Below are positions 1-8,475 of a stretch of 64,000 bases of DNA, one piece after another. Below the pieces are notes generated by a model. That model did not search any database. It saw only the letters and a list, made by a program, of their open reading frames with translations, and was not told where the DNA came from. The translations under genes and the position numbers were made by a program. The stretch is from Candidatus Nitrosopelagicus brevis (GTDB lineage Archaea; Thermoproteota; Nitrososphaeria; Nitrososphaerales; Nitrosopumilaceae): contig NZ_CP007026.1 in the NCBI RefSeq assembly GCF_000812185.1, positions 328,426 to 392,425 on the forward strand, written 5' to 3'. Positions within the stretch are counted from its first letter, which is position 1; each line of letters opens with the position of its first letter.

Positions 1-1353
1 AATGAACCTTCATTAATTTACATTGATCGTCATCTTATCCATGAAGTAACATCTCCTCAGGCTTTTGATGGATTAAGAGTTAACAACCGAAAGGTAAGGC
101 GCCCTGATTTGACTGTGGCTACAATTGATCACAATGTTCCTACTACTGATAGGAGCTTACCAATGATTGACGAAACTTCATCAACACAAATCAAAACTTT
201 GGAAAAAAATTGTAAAGATTTTGGAATAAAGCTATTTGGAATTAATGATCCTAATCAAGGAATTGTACATGTAATAGGTCCACAATTAGGAATTACCTTA
301 CCTGGAAGTACAATTGTGTGTGGTGATAGTCATACTTCCACTCAAGGTGCATTTGGTGCATTTGCATTTGGAATTGGAACAAGTGAAGTTGAACATACAC
401 TTGCAACCCAAACACTTTGGTTAGAAAAACCAAAAACATTTGAAATTTTAGCTACCGGTAAACGTAAAAACTCATTTGCAGTGACATCTAAGGACATAAT
501 TCTAAGTATAATCAAACAGATTGGAACTGACGGAGGCACTGGTCACGTATTAGAATATCGTGGAGATGCAATAAGTGATTTATCCATGGAACAACGAATG
601 ACTATTTGCAATATGTCAATTGAAGCAGGTTCAAGAGCAGGTCTTATCGCACCTGATGAAAAAACATATGATTATCTCAATAATAGGGAATACACTCCAA
701 AAAATTATGATGAACTTGTTGATGAATGGAAAAACAATCTAATGTCTGATCCTAACTCAAAATTTGATAAAAGTTTTACAATTGATGTAGAACAAATTGA
801 ACCACAAGTAAGTTGGGGAACAAATCCTGCAATGGTATCTGATGTAACTGGAAAAATTCCTACTCCTGAAGATTTTGGTCAAAATAATGAAATACAAATT
901 GAAAGTGCAAAAAAGGCTTTGTCTTACATGGATTTGAAACCTGATACTGCTATCGTGGAAATTCCAATTGACAGAGTTTTCATTGGTTCATGTACAAACG
1001 CACGTTTAGAAGATTTGAAAGATGCTGCAGAAATTGTAAAAGGTAAAACAGTTAATTCAGATGTCAACGCAATGGTTGTTCCTGGTTCACAAATGGTAAA
1101 ACTTGAGGCTGAGAAGTTAGGATTAGACAAAATATTCAAAGATGCAAATTTTGAATGGAGAGAATCTGGTTGTAGTATGTGTCTTGGAATGAATCCTGAT
1201 ATCTTAAAACCGGGTGAACGATGTGCTAGTACCTCTAATAGAAATTTCGAAGGAAGACAGGGTTCTGGTGGACGAACTCATCTTGTTAGCCCTGTCATGG
1301 CAGCTGCATCTGCTATCGCTGGTCATTTTGTTGATGTGAGAGAATGGTGTTAA
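1..1353 (+). CDS. leuC: 3-isopropylmalate dehydratase large subunit (5' end cut by window)
   Basis: Large subunit of the LeuCD isomerase, which converts 2-isopropylmalate to 3-isopropylmalate in leucine synthesis. The reading frame is open from base 1 and already codes for the family's early [20 protein letters not shown] motif, so only a short N-terminal part lies outside the window. [20 protein letters not shown], the cluster cysteines in IGSCTNAR and [11 protein letters not shown], and the substrate-loop [10 protein letters not shown] are all present. Those cysteines hold a [4Fe-4S] cluster in the aconitase superfamily. The stop at 1353 is followed three bases later by leuD, so the two subunits are probably co-translated. 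The sequence looks like the long bacterial-type LeuC rather than the shorter archaeal homoaconitase-like form. Confidence 0.96.
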   Translation, partial: NEPSLIYIDRHLIHEVTSPQAFDGLRVNNRKVRRPDLTVATIDHNVPTTDRSLPMIDETSSTQIKTLEKNCKDFGIKLFGINDPNQGIVHVIGPQLGITLPGSTIVCGDSHTSTQGAFGAFAFGIGTSEVEHTLATQTLWLEKPKTFEILATGKRKNSFAVTSKDIILSIIKQIGTDGGTGHVLEYRGDAISDLSMEQRMTICNMSIEAGSRAGLIAPDEKTYDYLNNREYTPKNYDELVDEWKNNLMSDPNSKFDKSFTIDVEQIEPQVSWGTNPAMVSDVTGKIPTPEDFGQNNEIQIESAKKALSYMDLKPDTAIVEIPIDRVFIGSCTNARLEDLKDAAEIVKGKTVNSDVNAMVVPGSQMVKLEAEKLGLDKIFKDANFEWRESGCSMCLGMNPDILKPGERCASTSNRNFEGRQGSGGRTHLVSPVMAAASAIAGHFVDVREWC

Positions 1354-1356
1354 ATC

Positions 1357-1944
1357 TTGAAACCATTTTCTAAAATTAATAGTATCATCACTCCGTTTGA
1401 TAAAGCAAATGTAGATACAGATCAAATAATTCCAAAACAATTTCTTAAACTTATTACAAAATCTGGATTTGGAAAATTTCTTTTTTATGATTGGCGATTC
1501 AATCATGACGGAAAGGAAAAAGACGATTTCATTTTAAATGATTTACATTATCAGAATTCCCAAATACTTGTAACAAACGAAAACTTTGGTTGTGGTTCAT
1601 CAAGAGAACATGCAGTTTGGGCTTTGAAAGATTTTGGTTTTGATGTAATCATATCTCCTTCGTTTGCTGATATTTTCTATAGTAATTGCTTCAAAAATGG
1701 TGTTTTACCAATTATTTTAGATATTGAAAATATTAAAAAATTATTAAAATTCAAGGATAAAATTGAACTTGATTTACAGTCTCAAACAATCAATTTTGGT
1801 AGTGAATCGATAAATTTTCAAATTGATTCTCATAGAAAAACTAGATTGTTAGAAGGTCTAGATGATATCGATCTTACTCTCAAAGAAGATGGAAAAATAG
1901 AAAATTTCGAAAAAAATTCTTCTAGAATATCAATTTTTGAATAA
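1357..1944 (+). CDS. leuD: 3-isopropylmalate dehydratase small subunit
   Basis: Small (swivelling domain) subunit that completes the LeuCD active site. At 195 residues it has the bacterial-type opening ITPFDKANVDTDQIIPKQFL, then GFGKFLFYDWRF, and the central NFGCGSSREHAVWAL motif that binds substrate. Archaeal-type small subunits are usually near 165 residues and lack the DWR region, so a bacterial origin of the leuCD pair is plausible. The start is a TTG at 1357, three bases after the leuC stop; no ATG lies nearby in frame. The gene ends convergently 23 bases before the ribosomal protein S9 gene. Confidence 0.95.
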   Translation: MKPFSKINSIITPFDKANVDTDQIIPKQFLKLITKSGFGKFLFYDWRFNHDGKEKDDFILNDLHYQNSQILVTNENFGCGSSREHAVWALKDFGFDVIISPSFADIFYSNCFKNGVLPIILDIENIKKLLKFKDKIELDLQSQTINFGSESINFQIDSHRKTRLLEGLDDIDLTLKEDGKIENFEKNSSRISIFE

Positions 1945-1967
1945 ATACAAAAAATTTTCTGAAAAGA

Positions 1968-2417
1968 CTATCTGTATGATTTCTGTTTTCTTCTTCTTGC
2001 ACCAGGGCCGCCAAATTTCTTTGGTTCTTTTCTTCTTGCATCTCCACTGATCAAATATTTATCATAATCTGCAATTTTTTCTCTTAGTTGCTGACGTGTT
2101 GATTTGTTAAATGGATGATCTTTTGGTTCTTTTTTAGATTTTGTCCAACCAATTAAAGCTCTTGACATTGCAGTTGCAGATGCATATGCTTGTCCCATGA
2201 AACCTCCTCCTCTAACTCTGATTGAAATGTCAACTTTATCTCTAATTTCTTCACCAATGATTTCTAATGGTGCCAGAATTACTTCTCTTGAGGATTCAGG
2301 TTCAATCATTTCTAGTGGGATATTGTTAATTCTAATTTTTCCTACACCTTTTGTAATGAATACATGTGCACTAGATGTTTTTCTTGATGCATAGTAAATC
2401 TCTGTTTTAGGAATCAA
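1968..2417 (-). CDS. rpsI: 30S ribosomal protein S9 (uS9)
   Basis: Component of the small ribosomal subunit head whose basic C-terminal tail reaches the P-site tRNA. The 149-residue product contains YYASRKTSSAHVFI near the start, the family core VRGGGFMGQAYASATAMSRAL, and a C-terminal run ending in ARRRKQKSYR, the classic uS9 tail. It overlaps the end of rplM by four bases and is the last gene of the minus-strand run rpoD-rpl18e-rplM-rpsI. In many archaea rpoN and rpoK follow here; in this window the next gene is the convergent leuD, so those subunit genes lie elsewhere. Confidence 0.97.
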   Translation of the reverse strand: MIPKTEIYYASRKTSSAHVFITKGVGKIRINNIPLEMIEPESSREVILAPLEIIGEEIRDKVDISIRVRGGGFMGQAYASATAMSRALIGWTKSKKEPKDHPFNKSTRQQLREKIADYDKYLISGDARRKEPKKFGGPGARRRKQKSYR

Positions 2418-2908
2418 AAGTTGGTTCCTCCAATGTATCTACTAATCTCTGCCATTGTTGTGTATCGTGATGAATCTTTTGTTATTTTTGCTTTTTCAAA
2501 TTGAATTTTTTCCAAACCTTTTACTTCTTTTGGAACTCCAATGTAAGTTCTCAATCTAGCAAAATCAGTCTTACCTGATGGTTTGTCTTCAAATGGAAGC
2601 ATTCCTCTAATCATTCTTGAAATTATTGTATCTGGTCTTCTAGGATGTTTAGGTCCATGTTTGTAATTGATAATACTGTTAATTTTTAAAAATTCTTCAT
2701 ACTCTCCAATAATACTGAATTTTTTACCACTCATCATAATTTTATCACAATTAACAATTGTAACTCTGTTTCCTTTTCTCAATAACTTTGCAACATTTGA
2801 TGCAAGTCTGCCTGCAATCAAATGTGTACCATCAACTACTATTGGTTTACTTAAGTCAACTACTTGTTGCTGTTCAGGTTGAGACTTTCTGTTATTCCAT
2901 TTAGCCAA
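2414..2908 (-). CDS. rplM: 50S ribosomal protein L13 (uL13)
   Basis: Large-subunit protein uL13 of 164 residues, close to the usual archaeal length. Recognised from IVVDGTHLIAGRLASNVAKL at residues 23-42, VTIVNCDKIMMSGK, and the KHPRRPDTIISRMIRGMLP segment. The N-terminal 20 residues (MAKWNNRKSQPEQQQ) are a polar extension before the conserved core. The gene overlaps both neighbours by a few bases (rpl18e upstream, rpsI downstream), which is typical of translational coupling in this archaeal ribosomal operon. Confidence 0.97.
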   Translation of the reverse strand: MAKWNNRKSQPEQQQVVDLSKPIVVDGTHLIAGRLASNVAKLLRKGNRVTIVNCDKIMMSGKKFSIIGEYEEFLKINSIINYKHGPKHPRRPDTIISRMIRGMLPFEDKPSGKTDFARLRTYIGVPKEVKGLEKIQFEKAKITKDSSRYTTMAEISRYIGGTNF

Positions 2909-3248
2909 TTATTTTAACTCCTTTACCTGTTGGAAATTTTTCTATCATTTCTGAAAATTTTAAAACTTCTCCACCTGATTCTATGATTTTTTTTGCAGCA
3001 GCGTTAGAAATTGAAAATGATGAAACTGAAACTTTGTGTGAAATATTGCCTGTTCCCAGAATTTTACCAGTAATTACTACTGCATTTCCGTCTTCTGTTG
3101 TCTGATTAATTCTTGTCAGATTTACTATTTTTTGGTTAGATCTTGATTTTTGAACAAAATCTGCAACTTTGGCCCAAATTGGAGCATCATTTTCTTTAGA
3201 TGCTTTTTTCAAGATCTTCAGCGTATTTACTTTAGCTTGTGTTACCAT
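2901..3248 (-). CDS. rpl18e: 50S ribosomal protein L18e (eL18)
   Basis: Archaeal/eukaryotic large-subunit protein, 115 residues. Family signs are APIWAKVADFVQKSRSNQK, VNLTRINQTTEDGNAVVITG, and the VLGTGNISHKV-type segment (here KILGTGNISHKVSVSSFSIS). The start is the ATG at 3248, 44 bases after the rpoD stop. It overlaps the start of rplM by 8 bp. The order polymerase subunit D, L18e, L13, S9 is the conserved archaeal order. The usual upstream genes S13-S4-S11 are absent here. Confidence 0.95.
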   Translation of the reverse strand: MVTQAKVNTLKILKKASKENDAPIWAKVADFVQKSRSNQKIVNLTRINQTTEDGNAVVITGKILGTGNISHKVSVSSFSISNAAAKKIIESGGEVLKFSEMIEKFPTGKGVKIIG

Positions 3249-3292
3249 AAGTCAATTCGCCAATTTACCCAAATATAATAGAATATGTTCTC

Positions 3293-3895
3293 TTACTTAA
3301 TTTCCGATATTGTGGTCTTAAACTCGGATAATTTACTTGCTAATTGTTCTACACTTGATAAAATGATGTGTTTTGGATTCAACGCACCTGTAGATTCAAC
3401 TGTTAGAATTCTTTCATCATCTTTGTCAGATTCTGTTAGTGTGACAATATTTGCTGAATTCCATTTTGCATGCTCAGTTCCTTTACCTAATCTTGCATGT
3501 GCTTCGAATTTTATTGATTGACCTGGTGCAAGTGTAACTATAGGTATATCATCTGATGTAGGAACTACATTACTATCTTGAGACTTTAAATCTCCAGAAA
3601 GAATAGTTCTTGTCTCATCTGAAATTCCTGAATCTAATGTAAGCATAATTTTGTCATTTTCATTATCTGCCTTAGATGATTCCAAGTCTGTTTTCAAAGG
3701 AATTAAACCAACTCTATGAGCTACACCTTCATCTGCTAATACCGATGAATTTTCTAACATATCAACACTTTCAACAGCATAAATTGGAACTCCATTTAGA
3801 CAAATTCTTCTTAATGCATTGGCATATTGAAGTGGCACTCCTTTGATCTTTACAGATACTTTTTCTTCATTTTCATTAATAATTTCTAGAGACAA
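3293..3895 (-). CDS. rpoD: DNA-directed RNA polymerase subunit D (Rpo3)
   Basis: Archaeal counterpart of bacterial alpha and eukaryotic Rpb3/AC40; dimerises with Rpo11 to nucleate polymerase assembly. At 200 residues it is short for the family. It keeps the dimerisation core VPLQYANALRRICLNGVPIY and DEGVAHRVGLIPLKTD, and the closing IEARLGKG-like stretch (KFEAHARLGKGTEHAKW). The iron-sulfur insert domain present in some crenarchaeal subunits is missing, and I see only one cysteine. It heads the minus-strand ribosomal run and is divergent from the SBDS gene across an 86-bp promoter region. Confidence 0.95.
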   Translation of the reverse strand: MSLEIINENEEKVSVKIKGVPLQYANALRRICLNGVPIYAVESVDMLENSSVLADEGVAHRVGLIPLKTDLESSKADNENDKIMLTLDSGISDETRTILSGDLKSQDSNVVPTSDDIPIVTLAPGQSIKFEAHARLGKGTEHAKWNSANIVTLTESDKDDERILTVESTGALNPKHIILSSVEQLASKLSEFKTTISEIK

Positions 3896-3981
3896 ATCTT
3901 AATCAAAAAACAGGCTGTACTAATAAAAATGTAGACTTATTTCACCAGAAATAAATACGAATATGCTTTGATCCATACATT

Positions 3982-4668
3982 ATGGATAAAGTCACCGTTG
4001 TCAAATATAGTTATGAAACCGAAAAATTTGAAATCTTGGTAAAACCTGATCCTGCATTTGATTACAAATTAGGCAAAATTTCTGAAATATCAAAAATACT
4101 TGTATCTGACGAAATTTACACTAACTCTGGAAAAGGGACACGTGCATCTAATGAATTACTTCTCAAAGTCTTCAAAACTGATGACACAACAAAAATTGCT
4201 GAAATCATGATGCAAAAAGGAGAACTGAATCTTACTACTGAACAAAGAAAAAAAATGACTTCAGACAAGCGTAAACAAATTGTAACTTTCATTTCTAAAA
4301 CGTACGTAGATCCTAGAACACATCTTCCACATCCTCCACTAAGAATTGAACAAGCAATGACTGATGGTCGTGTATCTGTAGATCCTTTCAAAAATCCTGA
4401 TGAACAAATCAAAGATATTGTTGAAAAATTAAGACCTATCATTCCATTGAAGACTGAAAATCTAACTCTTGAAATATCTGTTCCAGCGCAGTATGTGGCA
4501 CAATCTTACACCGTACTAAAATCCACTGGAAGTCTAAAAAAAGAAGATTGGCAACCAAATGGCTCATTAAAAGCAATACTTGAAATACCCGCTGCCGCAA
4601 GACCAAACGTGATAGACAGACTAGGTGCAATTACAAAAGGTACTGCAAACGTTGAGGTACAAAAATGA
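3982..4668 (+). CDS. Ribosome maturation protein SDO1/SBDS homologue
   Basis: SBDS family protein of 228 residues. In eukaryotes SBDS works with EFL1 to release eIF6/Tif6 from the 60S subunit; the archaeal protein is thought to act in large-subunit maturation. The N-terminal FYSH domain (about residues 1-90) shows FEILVKPDPAFDYKLGK and the conserved WKDVQKGELQLT-like segment as MMQKGELNLTTEQRKKM. The middle domain has YVDPRTHLPHPPLRIEQAM and the C-terminal domain is ferredoxin-like. It leads the exosome operon with a four-base ATGA overlap into rrp4. SBDS-exosome linkage is a well-known archaeal arrangement. Confidence 0.95.
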   Translation: MDKVTVVKYSYETEKFEILVKPDPAFDYKLGKISEISKILVSDEIYTNSGKGTRASNELLLKVFKTDDTTKIAEIMMQKGELNLTTEQRKKMTSDKRKQIVTFISKTYVDPRTHLPHPPLRIEQAMTDGRVSVDPFKNPDEQIKDIVEKLRPIIPLKTENLTLEISVPAQYVAQSYTVLKSTGSLKKEDWQPNGSLKAILEIPAAARPNVIDRLGAITKGTANVEVQK

Positions 4669-5345
4669 GTAACGAAAGAAAACGTCATGTAATTCCTGGT
4701 GAAGTAATCACATCTGGTCCTTACAGAGCTGAACAAAACACCATTCAGGTCGGAGATAAAATCGTATCAACTATTGTTGGTTTATCTGATGTACATGATG
4801 GAAGTGTTAGAGTAATTCCACTTACTGGTGGTTACATTCCAAAAGATGATGATTTAGTAATTGGAAAAATCGCATCTCATTCCTCGTTATCTTGGACTGC
4901 AGACATTAATTCTTGTTATGTTGGAATGCTTCCAGCTAGTGATGTTTTCGGTAGAGATTATTCTTCAAGTTCTGATGATATGAATTCTAAATTAGCAAAA
5001 GGTGATTTAATTGCTGCAAGAATTGTCAATGCTGATATGACTCGTGATCCACTTATCACAATTAGTGGTCGTGAACTTGGTAAAATTGACTCAGGTGAGT
5101 TAGTAAAAATTTCTCCAAATAAAGTTCCTAGATTAATTGGCAAACGAGGCTCAATGATACAATTGATTGAGTCATCAACTAACAGTCAAGTTACTATTGG
5201 TCAAAATGGATTACTTGTTGTCTCATCTGAAGATTCAAATGGATTATTAAAGGCGATACAAGCAATTGAATTGATCGAAGAACAAGCACACGTTGCAAAT
5301 TTAACTGATCAAGTAAATGAAATGTTGGAATCAAAAAGTGAATAA
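4665..5345 (+). CDS. rrp4: Exosome RNA-binding cap protein Rrp4
   Basis: RNA-binding subunit that caps the archaeal exosome ring and guides RNA into the pore. The 226-residue protein has an N-terminal domain beginning with VIPGEVI (residues 9-15), an S1-like barrel over roughly residues 60-135 (AARIVNADMTRDPLITISGR), and a KH domain with its GxxG loop as GKRG at 159-162 (PRLIGKRGSMIQLIE). It starts within the SBDS stop and ends two bases before rrp41. Csl4 and DnaG, the other archaeal cap components, are not in this window. Confidence 0.95.
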   Translation: MSNERKRHVIPGEVITSGPYRAEQNTIQVGDKIVSTIVGLSDVHDGSVRVIPLTGGYIPKDDDLVIGKIASHSSLSWTADINSCYVGMLPASDVFGRDYSSSSDDMNSKLAKGDLIAARIVNADMTRDPLITISGRELGKIDSGELVKISPNKVPRLIGKRGSMIQLIESSTNSQVTIGQNGLLVVSSEDSNGLLKAIQAIELIEEQAHVANLTDQVNEMLESKSE

Positions 5346-5347
5346 AA

Positions 5348-6085
5348 ATGGGTGGAAGAGACACAGATATTGTATTATTAGATGAAAACGGAATTCGTTG
5401 TGACGGAAGAAAAGTCAACGAAACCCGAAAAGTTACCATTAAAGCTGGAGTTTTAAAAAATGCTAATGGTTCAGCATACATTGAATTTGGTGATAACAAA
5501 ATTCTTGTGGGCGTGTATGGTCCTAGAGATGTACATCCAAAACACATGTCTGATACTGACACGGGAATTTTACGTTGCAGATACCACATGGCTCCATTTT
5601 CTGTTGGTGAAAGAAAAAATCCTGCACCATCAAGAAGAGAAGTTGAAATTAGTAAAGTCATCAAAGAAGCATTGGAACCTGCAGTAATGTTAAAAGAATT
5701 TCCTAGAACTGCAGTTGATGTTTTCATGGAAGTCTTACAAGCAGATGGTGGTACAAGATGTGCTGCATTAACTGGTGCATCTGTTGCATTAGCTGATGCT
5801 GGAATTCCTATGCGTGATTTAGTTGCTGGATGTGCAGCAGGAAAAGCTGCTGATGCAGTAATATTGGATGTAAACAATGAAGAAGACCAAGCAGGTCAAG
5901 CAGATCTTCCAATTGGTTATATGCCAAATTTGAAAAAGATTACATTATTACAATTAGATGGCGTTTTGACTCCTGAAGAGTATAAACAATGTATTGAAAT
6001 TGGAATTGATGGCTGTAATCAGGTTTATGAAATACAGAAAAAAGCTTTACAAGACAAATTCTTTGCAAGTGGTGAAAAACAATGA
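5348..6085 (+). CDS. rrp41: Exosome 3'-5' exoribonuclease catalytic subunit Rrp41
   Basis: Catalytic RNase PH-fold subunit of the hexameric exosome ring; it degrades RNA phosphorolytically from the 3' end and can add tails in the reverse reaction. The 245 residues include LDENGIRCDGRKVNETRKV, YGPRDVHPKHMSD, the phosphate-site APSRREVEISKVIKEAL, and ADGGTRCAALTGASVALADA with QAGQADLPIGYMPN carrying the catalytic acidic residues. It pairs with Rrp42, whose gene overlaps its stop by four bases. The spacing of 2 bp from rrp4 indicates one transcript. Confidence 0.96.
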   Translation: MGGRDTDIVLLDENGIRCDGRKVNETRKVTIKAGVLKNANGSAYIEFGDNKILVGVYGPRDVHPKHMSDTDTGILRCRYHMAPFSVGERKNPAPSRREVEISKVIKEALEPAVMLKEFPRTAVDVFMEVLQADGGTRCAALTGASVALADAGIPMRDLVAGCAAGKAADAVILDVNNEEDQAGQADLPIGYMPNLKKITLLQLDGVLTPEEYKQCIEIGIDGCNQVYEIQKKALQDKFFASGEKQ

Positions 6086-6888
6086 GTGACGGCTTAATTA
6101 TTGATCAATTAAAGAAGAATCAAATTCTTGATTTACTTAAAGAAGGAAAACGTGTTGACGGTCGTCAATTTGATGAACCACGTAAATTAACTATAGATAT
6201 CGGAGTAATTCCAAAGGCTGAAGGGTCTGCACGTGCAAGATTAGGTGATACTGAAGTTGTAGCCGGTGTAAAAGTTCAACCTGAGCGTCCATTTCCAGAT
6301 ACAGGTGATAAAGGAATGCTAATTTGTACTGCAGAAATTTTACCAATTGCACATCCTTCTGCTGAAACTGGTCCTCCACAACCACCTGTTGTTGAATTGG
6401 CAAGAGTCACTGATAGAGGTATTAGAGAAAGTGGAATGTTAGACATGAAACAATTAGTTTTAGAAAAAGACAAATCAGTAATTGGTGTATTTTGTGATAA
6501 TGCTGTAACTGATCATGATGGTAATTTGTTTGATGCATGCTCATACGCATCTACCGCTGCAATCAATGCGTGTAAGATTCCTAAATATGAAATGCAAGAT
6601 GATGCTCCGGTTAAAATTGAAGGTGAATTTACTGAACCTCCTATTACAACATTACCTGTATCTGTAACAATGGCAAAAATTGATAATTTCATTATAGTTG
6701 ATCCTACTATTGAAGAATGGGCTATAATGGATGCACGAATTACAATTACAACAAATTCTGATGGTAATGTTGTTGCATTACAAAAAGGTGGTTCAGATGG
6801 ATTTACTCAGGAAGAACTGATCAAATGTTCTGAAATGTCAATCAAAGTAGGTTCCAAAATACGAGAGATTATAAAACAATCAAAATAA
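6082..6888 (+). CDS. rrp42: Exosome ring subunit Rrp42
   Basis: RNase PH-fold partner of Rrp41, catalytically inactive but needed for RNA binding and the shape of the active site. The 268-residue product shows KRVDGRQFDEPRKLTIDIGV, GSARARLGDTEVVAGVKVQP, VVELARVTDRGIRESGMLD and DHDGNLFDACSYASTAAI, all characteristic of archaeal Rrp42. It overlaps rrp41 by four bases and is followed 14 bp later by the L37Ae gene, as in many archaeal exosome superoperons. Confidence 0.96.
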   Translation: MSDGLIIDQLKKNQILDLLKEGKRVDGRQFDEPRKLTIDIGVIPKAEGSARARLGDTEVVAGVKVQPERPFPDTGDKGMLICTAEILPIAHPSAETGPPQPPVVELARVTDRGIRESGMLDMKQLVLEKDKSVIGVFCDNAVTDHDGNLFDACSYASTAAINACKIPKYEMQDDAPVKIEGEFTEPPITTLPVSVTMAKIDNFIIVDPTIEEWAIMDARITITTNSDGNVVALQKGGSDGFTQEELIKCSEMSIKVGSKIREIIKQSK

Positions 6889-6902
6889 AGTGGTAATTAG
6901 AT

Positions 6903-7112
6903 ATGGCAAAAAAACAAACTACACTAAAAGGACTTGGACCAAGATATGGAATTAAGATTCGTAAACAATTCACTCAAGTTCATCATTTGATGAAGCAGAA
7001 AAGAAAATGCCCTGAATGTGGAGGTCCCGTCATTCGTGAAGCAGTTGGAATTTGGGCTTGTAAAAAATGTGGACTAAAAATAGCTGGCACTGCATATGAC
7101 GTTAAGCTTTAG
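6903..7112 (+). CDS. rpl37ae: 50S ribosomal protein L37Ae (eL43)
   Basis: Small zinc-ribbon protein of the large subunit, 69 residues. It opens with the family pattern GLGPRYGIKIRKQF and carries two CxxC knuckles, CPECGGP and CKKCG, followed by AGTAYDV at the end. It sits directly after rrp42 and its 3' end overlaps the start of the Pcc1-like gene by 17 bases. That tight packing suggests translational coupling. Confidence 0.96.
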   Translation: MAKKQTTLKGLGPRYGIKIRKQFTQVHHLMKQKRKCPECGGPVIREAVGIWACKKCGLKIAGTAYDVKL

Positions 7113-7341
7113 TGCCAAAATTCAATTCTCTTCAGACAAAGAAAATTCTTCAATTTATCAATCAATAAACACTGATAATGAATTCTATCCTGAAAATCCT
7201 ACAAAAACAAAAATTTCTCTTGATAAAGAAATTATAATCGAACTAGAATCACACCATCTGCCTCATTTACGCGCAAATCTAAATTCCACATTACGCTTAT
7301 TGCAGGCATCATACGATACAATAAACTCTGTAAAGGTATAA
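7096..7341 (+). CDS. KEOPS complex Pcc1-like subunit
   Basis: Predicted 81-residue Pcc1/CTAG-family protein. Pcc1 is the dimerising subunit of KEOPS, which makes the universal t6A37 modification of tRNA together with Kae1, Bud32 and Cgi121. Supporting features are the small alpha/beta size, an early beta strand (LSFSAKIQF), and the C-terminal helix LRANLNSTLRLLQASYDTIN, which matches the usual ALRAxLNSxLRLxxxAxxV pattern. Its place between rpl37ae and prefoldin beta is the standard archaeal position of pcc1. The ATG at 7096 lies inside rpl37ae in another frame. Identification rests on context plus one helix, so it is less certain than its neighbours. Confidence 0.75.
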   Translation: MTLSFSAKIQFSSDKENSSIYQSINTDNEFYPENPTKTKISLDKEIIIELESHHLPHLRANLNSTLRLLQASYDTINSVKV

Positions 7342-7365
7342 TAGAAGAATAATAAATTCTAAATC

Positions 7366-7749
7366 ATGTCAGCAGGACAACAAATGCCACCATGGTTACA
7401 AGAACAAATTGGAAAAATGCAACAATCTCAACAAAACTTACAATCAATTCTAATGCAAAAACAACAAGTTGAGATGGAAAATGCAGAATCTGACAGAGCA
7501 CTAGAGGAATTAAAAAAAGCATCTGATGGTGATCAAGTTTTCAAATATGCTGGTTCAATCCTAATTAAATCTGATAAAAAATCTTTGATAGATGAATTAG
7601 AAGAAAAAAAAGAGCTATCTAAAACAAAATCTACTGTGTTGGCAAAACAAGAAGAACGACTTAAAACAAGTCTTCAAGAACAAGAACAAAAAATTCAAGA
7701 AATGTTGAAGAATCCAAATCCACCTAGTGCCGAAAAACCTTCATCATAA
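7366..7749 (+). CDS. pfdB: Prefoldin beta subunit
   Basis: Chaperone subunit that forms a hexameric jellyfish with prefoldin alpha and hands unfolded protein to the thermosome. The 127 residues form two long coiled-coil helices (about 10-55 and 78-118) around a short beta hairpin with KYAGSILIKSDKKSLIDELE, the standard beta-class centre. The C-terminal tail NPNPPSAEKPSS is polar. It is the last gene of the plus-strand run starting with SBDS, 24 bp after the Pcc1-like gene. Confidence 0.92.
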   Translation: MSAGQQMPPWLQEQIGKMQQSQQNLQSILMQKQQVEMENAESDRALEELKKASDGDQVFKYAGSILIKSDKKSLIDELEEKKELSKTKSTVLAKQEERLKTSLQEQEQKIQEMLKNPNPPSAEKPSS

Positions 7750-7788
7750 CACCTTAACAAATTTTAACATAGAATACGTTACATAATT

Positions 7789-8475
7789 GTGGAGATAGAA
7801 AAATTACGAATTATTGTTGACGAACGAGAAAAAAAGAGTGGTATTCCAAAACTTTTAGCTGCAATTGGTGTGAAAACTGAGATTAAAACACTTGTAATCG
7901 GTGATTATATTGTAGCTCCTGAAACAGTGGTCGAAAGAAAAACTATTGCTGATTTACTTTCTTCCATATTTGATGGTAGATTGTTTGATCAATGTAGTAG
8001 ATTAACTGAACATTACCAACATCCGATTTTGTTGGTTGAAGGAAATGTGGATGAAATTGAAGAATTAACAGATAATCCTTTGATATTTTATGGTGCATTA
8101 TCCACTGTCGCATTAGAATTTAAAATTCCAGTAATTCCTACTCCAAGTGCAACACATACTGCTAAACTCTTGGTGTCTCTTTCTACAAGAAAAGAGTTGA
8201 CAAAAGGACCTTTTCTTAAAAAAATTAAAAAATCAAACAATATTGAAAAACAACAACTTTCTGTTTTGTGCAGTCTTCCTGGAGTGGCTGAAAAATCTGC
8301 TATTCGTTTACTAGAAAAATTTGGAACTCCTCTTGATGTATTATGTGCGCCTGTAACTGAACTGGCAAAAACTCCTGGATTAGGTGAAGCAAAAGCAAAA
8401 AAAATTAAAAAAATGTTACAAAATAAGAATAAAAATTTTAAAAAATCAGGACAAAAAACATTACATGAATCTTAA
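7789..8475 (+). CDS. XPF/ERCC4-type structure-specific nuclease (short form)
   Basis: DNA repair nuclease of the XPF family without a helicase domain, like the crenarchaeal short form. The nuclease domain (about residues 1-140) has IIVDEREKKSGIP, then the metal-binding VERKTIADLLSSI core and FDGRLFDQCSRL. A tandem helix-hairpin-helix domain follows (about 160-212) with SLPGVAEKSAIRLLEKFG and TPGLGEAKAKKIKK. The C-terminus GQKTLHES begins like a PCNA-binding QxxL box but lacks the aromatic residues. The start is GTG at 7789; no ATG is available before the nuclease core. The 3' end overlaps nob1 by four bases, convergently. Confidence 0.9.
   Translation: MEIEKLRIIVDEREKKSGIPKLLAAIGVKTEIKTLVIGDYIVAPETVVERKTIADLLSSIFDGRLFDQCSRLTEHYQHPILLVEGNVDEIEELTDNPLIFYGALSTVALEFKIPVIPTPSATHTAKLLVSLSTRKELTKGPFLKKIKKSNNIEKQQLSVLCSLPGVAEKSAIRLLEKFGTPLDVLCAPVTELAKTPGLGEAKAKKIKKMLQNKNKNFKKSGQKTLHES

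Noticed and set aside
1204-1506. 100-codon minus-strand frame at the leuC/leuD junction
   Set aside because: Antisense to conserved leuC and leuD coding sequence.
5194-5877. 227-codon open frame on the minus strand across rrp4 and rrp41
   Set aside because: It is antisense to two well-recognised genes and its product shows no family motif; it results from codon bias of the plus-strand genes.
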